From: Hyphomicrobiales bacterium | GTDB lineage: Bacteria; Pseudomonadota; Alphaproteobacteria; Rhizobiales; Rhizobiaceae | Assembly: GCA_900468805.1 (NCBI GenBank) | Contig: UEIF01000002.1 | Location: forward strand, 1-64,000 | DNA length: 64,000 bases | Direction: 5' to 3' | Program-made: the position numbers and the translations under genes | Notes under the pieces: generated by a model | What the model was told of the DNA's origin: nothing | Database searches by the model: none | The model's input: the letters and a program-made list of their open reading frames with translations, nothing else | Part shown: positions 58,326-64,000 of the stretch, piece by piece | Position numbering within the stretch: the stretch's first letter is position 1 | Layout: every line of letters starts with the position of its first letter

Positions 58326-59822
58326 TCAATGTTCCTCATACTGCGTGAAGGATGGATCGGCGAGATCGGCAAAGCGGGTGAATTCCGCCTGGAAGGCGAG
58401 CTTGACCGTACCCGTCGGTCCGTGACGCTGCTTGGCGATGATGACGTCTGCCGTGCCCTTCACCTTGTCGAACAACGCTTCCCATTCCGGATATTTCGGA
58501 TCGTGGATATCGCGCGGTTCCATGTTTTTCACGTAATATTCCTCGCGGAACACGAAGAGCACCACGTCGGCGTCCTGCTCGATCGAACCGGATTCGCGAA
58601 GGTCGGAAAGCTGCGGGCGCTTGTCTTCGCGGCTTTCAACGGCACGGGAGAGCTGGGACAGCGCGATGATCGGTACGTTCAGTTCCTTGCCGAGCGCCTT
58701 GAGGCCGGTGGTGATCTGCGTGATTTCCTGTACACGGTTCTCGTTGGATTTGCCGGAGCCGGTCATCAGCTGCACGTAGTCGACGACAAGCACGTCGAGA
58801 CCGCGCTGGCGCTTGAGGCGGCGGGCGCGCGCGGCAAGCTGGGCGATCGAGATACCACCTGTCTGGTCGATGAAGAGCGGCACTTTCTGCATCATCATCG
58901 AGCAGGCGACGAGCTTTTCGAAATCGGCATCGTTGATGTCGCCGCGGCGGATCTTCGAGGAGGAGACTTCCGTCTGCTCGGAGATGATACGCGTGGCGAG
59001 CTGTTCGGACGACATTTCGAGCGAGTAGAAGCCGACGACGCCGCCGTTCTTCGCCTTCATGCCGCCATCGGACTGCACTTCGCCCTCATAGGCGGCAGCG
59101 ATGTTGTAGGCGATATTGGTGGCAAGCGAGGTCTTGCCCATGCCGGGACGACCGGCGAGCACGATCAAGTCCGAACGCTGCAGGCCACCCATCTTGGAAT
59201 CGAGTGAATGAATGCCTGTGGAAATGCCGGAGAGGCCGCCGTCGCGTTCCTTGGCGACCGCCGCCATGTCGATGGCGAGTGCCACTGCATCGTTGAAGGC
59301 CTGGAAGCCGCCATCGTAGCGGCCGTTTTCGGCAAGCTCGAACAGGCGGCGTTCGGTGTCTTCGATCTGTGCCTGCGGCGGCATGTCGAGCGGCGCGTCA
59401 TAGGCGATGTTGACGACATCCTCGCCGATGGTGATCAGCGCGCGGCGGATCGCCAGATCGTAGATCGCCCGGCCATAATCTTCCGCGTTGATGATCGTCA
59501 CCGCGCCGGTAACAAGGCTTGCGAGATACTGTGAGACGGTAATGTCGCCGACCTTCTCGTCGGCCGGCAGGAAGGTCTTGACCGTGACCGGGTTGGCGAT
59601 CTTGCCCATGCGGATGATGTCGCCGGCGACCTCGTAGATCTTCCGGTGCAGCGGTTCGTAAAGATGGATGGGCTTGAGGAAATCCGATACCCGGTAATAG
59701 GCGTCGTTGTTCATCAGGATGGCGCCGAGCAGCGCCTGTTCGGCCTCGATGTTGTTCGGTGCTTCGCGATAGTGCTGCTCTGCGGGAGCAACGGCGGCAA
59801 TCTTTCGTGCAGCTTCGTTCAT
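58326..59822 (-). CDS. dnaB: Replicative DNA helicase
   Basis: 498 aa from MNEAARKIAAV (an ATG two codons before is an equal alternative). N-terminal DnaB domain (PNNIEAEQALLGAILMNNDAYY), RecA-like domain with Walker A GRPGMGKTSLATN, Walker B DVLVVDYVQLM and the DnaB-specific SQLSRAVESREDKRPQLSDLRESGSIEQDADV. It unwinds DNA at the replication fork as a hexamer. Part of the conserved rpsF-rpsR-DUF2232-rplI-dnaB neighbourhood. Confidence 0.96.
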   Translation of the reverse strand: MNEAARKIAAVAPAEQHYREAPNNIEAEQALLGAILMNNDAYYRVSDFLKPIHLYEPLHRKIYEVAGDIIRMGKIANPVTVKTFLPADEKVGDITVSQYLASLVTGAVTIINAEDYGRAIYDLAIRRALITIGEDVVNIAYDAPLDMPPQAQIEDTERRLFELAENGRYDGGFQAFNDAVALAIDMAAVAKERDGGLSGISTGIHSLDSKMGGLQRSDLIVLAGRPGMGKTSLATNIAYNIAAAYEGEVQSDGGMKAKNGGVVGFYSLEMSSEQLATRIISEQTEVSSSKIRRGDINDADFEKLVACSMMMQKVPLFIDQTGGISIAQLAARARRLKRQRGLDVLVVDYVQLMTGSGKSNENRVQEITQITTGLKALGKELNVPIIALSQLSRAVESREDKRPQLSDLRESGSIEQDADVVLFVFREEYYVKNMEPRDIHDPKYPEWEALFDKVKGTADVIIAKQRHGPTGTVKLAFQAEFTRFADLADPSFTQYEEH

Positions 59823-60161
59823 CGTCATCCGTACTGTCTTTTCCAAAACTCGGATTTGCAGGGCGGGCCGCATAAAATCAAGTGTCGCGCGGCAATAGCT
59901 TTCAAGCGGTCGTCAAATCGGCTGCGCTTTGCACGTTGTTCGACTTCTCCACAGTCGGCAGATCCGCTGAGGAGAAAATATCCTGACTGTCACTTGCGGG
60001 ACACGCAGCCCGCGACGACTCACTTCGTCATTCCAGCATCCGGTTATTTTAGCGTCCTTGATTGAAAGGCGCAGCAGAAAAGCCGACTTTCTTCTCAAAT
60101 CTCACAAGCAACAAAAAAGCCCGGCGAGAGCCGGGCTTTTCGTTCTGCATGAATACAGAAA
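59823..60161. other. Gap between dnaB and rplI, including the rplI terminator
   Basis: About 340 bp. At 60112-60141 a perfect hairpin AAAGCCCGGC-GAGA-GCCGGGCTTT with T-rich flanks on both strands ends the rplI message (minus strand) just after its stop. The remaining 280 bp contain only the dnaB promoter region; nothing else was recognised. Confidence 0.7.
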
Positions 60162-60740
60162 TTATGCTTCGTCTTCGTCAACGCCGTCGGCTTCCGGATC
60201 GAAGAAGTCTTCCGGACGCAGGGCATCTTCGTCAACGCCGTAGATGGCGTCGACAGAAGTGAGCTCTTCGCCCTTGGACTGACGTTCGGCTTCTTCGGCC
60301 GAACGGGCAACGTTCAGCTCGATGTTGATTTCAACTTCAGCATGGAGCTGCAGCTCGACCTTGTGCAGGCCGATCGCCTTGATCGGCGTGTTGAGGTGAA
60401 CCTGGTTGCGACCAACGTTGAAGCCTTCGGCAGCAAGAACGTCGATGACGTCACGGGCAGCGACAGAGCCGTAGAGCTGGCCGGTTTCGCCGGCCGAGCG
60501 TACGACGATGAAGGACTTGCCGTCGAGAACGTCGGCAACCTTCTGGGCTTCGGACTTGCGCTCCAGGTTACGGGCTTCAAGCGTTGCACGCTCGGATTCG
60601 AAACGGGCCTTGTTGGCAGCGTTGGCGCGCAGTGCCTTGCCGAGCGGCAGGAGGTAGTTGCGTGCAAAGCCGTCGCGAACCTTCACGGTTTCGCCCATCT
60701 GGCCGAGCTTCGAGATGCGTTCGAGAAGAATGACGTCCAT
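60162..60740 (-). CDS. rplI: 50S ribosomal protein L9
   Basis: 192 aa. N-terminal [32 protein letters not shown] is diagnostic L9, followed by the long connecting helix ([28 protein letters not shown]) and C-terminal domain; an acidic tail ([22 protein letters not shown]) is an alphaproteobacterial addition. Binds 23S rRNA. In the rpsF-rpsR-DUF2232-rplI operon. Confidence 0.97.
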   Translation of the reverse strand: MDVILLERISKLGQMGETVKVRDGFARNYLLPLGKALRANAANKARFESERATLEARNLERKSEAQKVADVLDGKSFIVVRSAGETGQLYGSVAARDVIDVLAAEGFNVGRNQVHLNTPIKAIGLHKVELQLHAEVEINIELNVARSAEEAERQSKGEELTSVDAIYGVDEDALRPEDFFDPEADGVDEDEA

Positions 60741-60760
60741 GGTATTTTCCTTTCTTGTTC

Positions 60761-61759
60761 TCAGATTTCGCTATCGGGTTGTTTGGGGGCATCAGCATCC
60801 TTGGTCGGGGTCAGGGCGATCGCCTTGCGGGTATCGGCCAGACCGAGCACGAGGATGAAAAGAGCTGGCAACATCATGGTGGATGCCAGGTAGCAGAGGA
60901 TCAGGGCCGGCAAGCGCCAGTCCTTGCCGCGGGTACGGAAATGCAGCGCGGCGAAGCCGGAAATAAGAAAGCCGGCGCCGAAGGCTCCGACGACAGTGGC
61001 GCCGATCATCGCCGGAATGCCGCCCATGAAAGTGGCGGCGAGGCCGGCTAGGAAGATGAAGATCGAATTCCGGTTCATGCGCAGCGAGGAGGGAATGTCC
61101 TCGCGCGGCCGCAGGCCCTTGCCGGAAGCGGTAACGATGCGCGTCGCGATATAATAGGCGGCAAACAGCATCACCACCCAGATGCCGCCCTGCAGCGCCG
61201 GCAGCATCAGCACGACGAGCGACTTGGTCTGCGCGGTCGCGGCCGGGTCCGGAACGAATGACGGCTGCTGCTCCTGCAGCGAACTCATCAGTACATCGAC
61301 CATCTGGTCGGTGATCTCAGGCCCGTAGCCGATCATGATGCCGGTCACGATGACGGCGAAGGTGACGAGACCGCACAGATGCAGCAGGATATCCGAGAGC
61401 GGATACCAGGCGAGCAGATTGTCGGGGCCGCCGAGCTCGGAGGCCGGGCGCGCGAGATTGGCGAGATGGCTCAGCCAGCCGGCGGGCAGCAGCGTTACCA
61501 GCGTCATGACGAGCGCGAAGGATGGGGAGATGACGATCGCGCCGAGTGCGGCGGCGGTGACGACGGCCGAGATCGCGGCTGCATTGCCCCAGCCGAGGCC
61601 GACGAGCAGGATGGGAAGCGCGGAAGCGGCATAAAGCACGGCGCTGAACGACGGCTGCATGCTCGCTCCAAGCACCAGCAAGGCGGCGGTCAATCCGGCG
61701 AGTGCGCCGATCGCAAGCGTTTTTGGGTCCGGTCGTGTCAATTCGCTGTCCTGCTTCAT
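60761..61759 (-). CDS. DUF2232 membrane protein
   Basis: 332 aa with about eight membrane helices ([86 protein letters not shown]). The family (YybS-like DUF2232) is uncharacterised but frequently found between rpsR and rplI in alphaproteobacteria. A 12-bp palindrome separates it from rpsR. Ends 20 bp before rplI. Confidence 0.9.
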   Translation of the reverse strand: MKQDSELTRPDPKTLAIGALAGLTAALLVLGASMQPSFSAVLYAASALPILLVGLGWGNAAAISAVVTAAALGAIVISPSFALVMTLVTLLPAGWLSHLANLARPASELGGPDNLLAWYPLSDILLHLCGLVTFAVIVTGIMIGYGPEITDQMVDVLMSSLQEQQPSFVPDPAATAQTKSLVVLMLPALQGGIWVVMLFAAYYIATRIVTASGKGLRPREDIPSSLRMNRNSIFIFLAGLAATFMGGIPAMIGATVVGAFGAGFLISGFAALHFRTRGKDWRLPALILCYLASTMMLPALFILVLGLADTRKAIALTPTKDADAPKQPDSEI

Positions 61760-61853
61760 TTAAGCAGTTAGAGGATTTCCCTGAATCACTTCGGGAGATG
61801 CCTCAACATGGGTTTTAAGGTTCCGATCCGCGCCCATCGCGGAAGGGAGGAAG

Positions 61854-61879
61854 CCCCGGATCCGAGGATCCGGGGCTCC
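61854..61879 (-). promoter_or_regulatory. Perfect 12-bp palindrome between rpsR and the DUF2232 gene
   Basis: AGCCCCGGATCC-GA-GGATCCGGGGCT, 9 bp beyond the rpsR stop and about 95 bp before the next start. No T run follows on the minus strand, so it may be an RNA processing or stability element that makes the ribosomal part of the mRNA more abundant than the membrane protein part. Confidence 0.6.
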
Positions 61880-61888
61880 GATATCAAA

Positions 61889-62137
61889 TTAAGCTACGAC
61901 GTACGGCAGCAGGCCGAGGAAGCGGGCGCGCTTGATCGCCTGGGCGAGTTCGCGCTGCTTCTTCTGGGAAACGGCGGTGATGCGGGACGGAACGATCTTG
62001 CCGCGCTCGGAAATGTAGCGCTGCAGGAGACGGACGTCTTTGTAGTCGATGCGCGGAGCGTTTGCACCGGAGAACGGGCAGGTCTTGCGACGACGATGGA
62101 ACGGACGACGGACCGGAGCGGAGGAAGATTCAGACAT
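61889..62137 (-). CDS. rpsR: 30S ribosomal protein S18
   Basis: 82 aa. Signature [61 protein letters not shown] is S18. It forms the S6:S18 pair in the 30S platform and is 12 bp after rpsF, so the two are co-expressed. Confidence 0.97.
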   Translation of the reverse strand: MSESSSAPVRRPFHRRRKTCPFSGANAPRIDYKDVRLLQRYISERGKIVPSRITAVSQKKQRELAQAIKRARFLGLLPYVVA

Positions 62138-62149
62138 TCTTAGATCTCC

Positions 62150-62608
62150 TTATACACGGTCTTCGCGGGGAGCGCGGTCAGGGCGCGGGCCACGCTGGAA
62201 GTCGCCGTCACGGCGCGGCGGACGATCGCCGAATTCGCGGCGCGGGCCACGGTCGCCGCCTTCACGCGGGCCGCGATCGTCGCGGTCGCGCTTCTGCATC
62301 ATGGCAGACGGGCCGTCTTCGTGCTTTTCGACAGCGATGGTCATGTAGCGAAGAACGTCTTCGCTGATGCGCATCTGGCGTTCCATTTCCTGGATCGCAG
62401 CTGCTGGTGCATCAATGTCCATCAGGGCGTAATGAGCCTTGCGGTTCTTCTTGATGCGATAGGTGAGGGACTTGAGGCCCCAGTTTTCGATACGCCCGAC
62501 TTTACCGCCGTTTGCTTCGATCACGCCCTTGTACTGTTCTACGAGGGCATCGACCTGCTGCGACGTGATATCCTGTCGGGCAAGGAATACATGTTCATAA
62601 AGAGCCAT
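62150..62608 (-). CDS. rpsF: 30S ribosomal protein S6
   Basis: 152 aa. N-terminal [53 protein letters not shown] are S6; the C-terminal 40 residues are an Arg/Gly/Asp-rich tail ([18 protein letters not shown]) usual in rhizobia. First gene of rpsF-rpsR-DUF2232-rplI. The leader may carry an S6:S18 binding structure. Confidence 0.97.
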   Translation of the reverse strand: MALYEHVFLARQDITSQQVDALVEQYKGVIEANGGKVGRIENWGLKSLTYRIKKNRKAHYALMDIDAPAAAIQEMERQMRISEDVLRYMTIAVEKHEDGPSAMMQKRDRDDRGPREGGDRGPRREFGDRPPRRDGDFQRGPRPDRAPREDRV

Positions 62609-62939
62609 GACAGCTTTGCCTTTCTTGCGTTTGATCAGAACCCGGCATTCGGCGGCTAAGCCTCAACGACTGCTCCTGAGAGGCGACAGGCGCCTGGCAA
62701 GAAAAGCGTTTCCGAGACGGTCGAGAGCGGAGACACGGGAGGCTGGAACGCTTCCGTTCCGAACGATTTGCAAAATGCAAACCGGCCCTCCGTTCAGCCA
62801 CCAGCCAGAAGACCGGGTTAACGAACAGGCGCGCTTATACGGACTTTTGAGCGAAAGGCAAGCGCATATGGCAGAAAAGCCGGTGATGCGCTTGCGAGCC
62901 AGAAGCGTCAGGACGCGGAGCGCCCACGTGATGACGTCT
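62609..62939 (-). other. Leader and upstream region of rpsF
   Basis: 331 bp. Just before rpsF, minus-strand sequence GCCGCCGAATGCCGGGTTC with several CCG steps suggests a small hairpin similar in location to the S6:S18 autoregulatory leader element known in many bacteria; this is a by-eye guess. The rest holds the promoter of the operon; no other gene was recognised. The short plus-strand and minus-strand frames are not protein-like. Confidence 0.35.
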
Positions 62940-63983
62940 TTAAAGCGGCATCGGATACTGCCGGTGCACCCTCTCGATTTCGTCAAGCACATCACTGCCG
63001 AGCGCCACGTTCGTCGATCCGATATCCGTTCTCAGCTGCGCCATCGAGGTTGCGCCAATAATAACAGAAGTCATGAAGCGGCGAGTCAGACAGAAGGCGA
63101 GCGCCATCTGGGCCGGGTCGAGGCCGTGGCGGGCGGCAATCTCCAGATAGGCCTTAGTCGGTGCTTCCTGAAGCGGCTGCAGGCGGCCGCCGAGGTCGCC
63201 GTTGATCGAGGCGCGTGTGCCCTCGGGCTTCGCACCGTTGATGTACTTGCCGCTGAGAATACCCGCAGCGAGTGGCGAATAGGCGAGCAACCCGACGTCT
63301 TCGTGATGGGATAGTTCCGCCATGTCGAGATCGAAGTGACGATAGAGGAGATTGTATTCGTTCTGGACGCTGGCGACGCGCGGCAGGTTCAGTTGCTCGG
63401 ACAGCGTCACATATTTCTGCGTGCCCCAGGTCGTCTCGTTGGAGAGGCCGAAGGCGCGGATCTTGCCTTCCTTCACCAATCCGCCCACCGTTTCCAGGAT
63501 ATCGGTCATGTTGGCGACGGCTTTGGCGCGGTCCTGCTTGAAGGGATCGTAGTGCCAGCTCTGGCGGAAATGGAAATGGCCGCGGTTCGGCCAGTGGATC
63601 TGGTAGAGATCGACATAGTCGGTCTTCAGCCGCTTCAGACTGGCCTCGAGCGCCATACGAATGTTCTTGGCATCGGCGCCTTCGCCGCCGCGCAAATAGG
63701 AGCGGCCAGTTCCGGCAACCTTGGTGGCAAGCACGATATCCTTCCGCTTGCCGGTCTTCTCGAACCAGCTGCCGATATAGTCTTCCGTCCGGCCCTGCGT
63801 TTCGGCCGAAACCGGCGTGGTCGGATAAAGCTCGGCAGTATCGAAGAAATTGACGCCCTCCTGGACGGCGTAATCCATCTGCTCATGGGCTTCCGCTTCG
63901 CTGTTCTGTGTGCCCCAGGTCATGGTGCCAAGGCAAATCTCGGAAACGGAAATATCTGTGCGGCCTAATTTATTGTATTTCAT
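62940..63983 (-). CDS. Aldo/keto reductase (Tas-like)
   Basis: 347 aa. MKYNKLGRTDISVSEICLGTMTWGTQN, then FFDTAELYPTTPVS with the catalytic Asp and Tyr, VLATKVAGTGRSY (Lys), YQIHWPNRGH (His) and FGLSNETTWG; the insert after FFDTAELYPTTPVSAETQGRTEDYIGSW fits Tas. NADPH-dependent carbonyl reductase of unknown substrate. It reaches close to the right edge but appears complete, with its ATG at 63983. Upstream sequence in the window is only 17 bp. Confidence 0.92.
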   Translation of the reverse strand: MKYNKLGRTDISVSEICLGTMTWGTQNSEAEAHEQMDYAVQEGVNFFDTAELYPTTPVSAETQGRTEDYIGSWFEKTGKRKDIVLATKVAGTGRSYLRGGEGADAKNIRMALEASLKRLKTDYVDLYQIHWPNRGHFHFRQSWHYDPFKQDRAKAVANMTDILETVGGLVKEGKIRAFGLSNETTWGTQKYVTLSEQLNLPRVASVQNEYNLLYRHFDLDMAELSHHEDVGLLAYSPLAAGILSGKYINGAKPEGTRASINGDLGGRLQPLQEAPTKAYLEIAARHGLDPAQMALAFCLTRRFMTSVIIGATSMAQLRTDIGSTNVALGSDVLDEIERVHRQYPMPL

Positions 63984-64000
63984 TGGGAACCTTGGGGGTG

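Overview
The window looks like chromosomal DNA of a Rhizobium-type alphaproteobacterium (Rhizobiaceae). The evidence is high-GC coding DNA, characteristic gene orders (dapA-smpB; rpoZ-rsh; acpS-lepB-rnc-era; pssA-psd; rpsF-rpsR-DUF2232-rplI-dnaB; alr-radA-cvpA-purF), an alphaproteobacterial porin end, and several copies of palindromic intergenic repeats resembling the rhizobial RIME elements. No tRNA, rRNA, CRISPR array, IS transposase or prophage gene was recognised.

Layout. 0-6 kb: 3' end of a porin, an alpha/beta hydrolase and a lytic transglycosylase on the minus strand, then dapA, smpB and an NYN-domain protein. 6-16.6 kb: rpoZ, the bifunctional (p)ppGpp enzyme gene rsh, a 49-aa DUF3563-like gene, DUF2062, acpS-lepB-rnc-era, then a Crp/Fnr regulator lying between two RIME-like repeats, a single-domain response regulator, recO and an aldo/keto reductase. 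16.6-28 kb: MOSC, HD and PAS-GGDEF-EAL genes, an EF-hand protein, sodC, an MscS channel, the overlapping trio ygfZ-HD-phosphatase, small unknown proteins, Nudix, YnfA and SRAP genes. 28-34.3 kb is the most accessory-looking part: an MgtC-type protein, an RND efflux adaptor/pump pair, a decayed hydrolase pseudogene and a 45-aa gene starting with GTG. 34.4-43 kb: pssA-psd, an Atm1/HMT1-like ABC exporter, a LysM protein with an internal duplication, a LOG-family enzyme, rarD and a PCMT-like methyltransferase. 43-50.4 kb: cysS, three tandem GFA-family genes and pip, each overlapping the next by 4 bp, then cimA; also a GH25 lysozyme-like gene and an SDR. 50.4-64 kb: purF, cvpA, radA, alr and dnaB, broken up by LysE and AraC-azlCD genes on the other strand, then rplI, DUF2232, rpsR, rpsF and a second aldo/keto reductase.

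Most of the window is housekeeping: lysine/peptidoglycan precursors (dapA, alr), trans-translation (smpB), stringent response (rpoZ, rsh), lipid synthesis (acpS, pssA, psd), protein export (lepB), RNA processing and ribosome assembly (rnc, era, rpsF/R, rplI), replication and repair (dnaB, radA, recO, SRAP) and purine synthesis (purF). The points most worth a second look are the repeats whose ends supply stop codons and whose core is reused with different outer stems; the Crp/Fnr gene between two repeats; the four-fold 4-bp overlaps of cysS-GFA-GFA-GFA-pip; a terminator-like hairpin just before rsh; the duplicated domain of the LysM protein; and the hydrolase pseudogene plus small gene beside the RND system. 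Nothing in the window is clearly a wholly new biological system.
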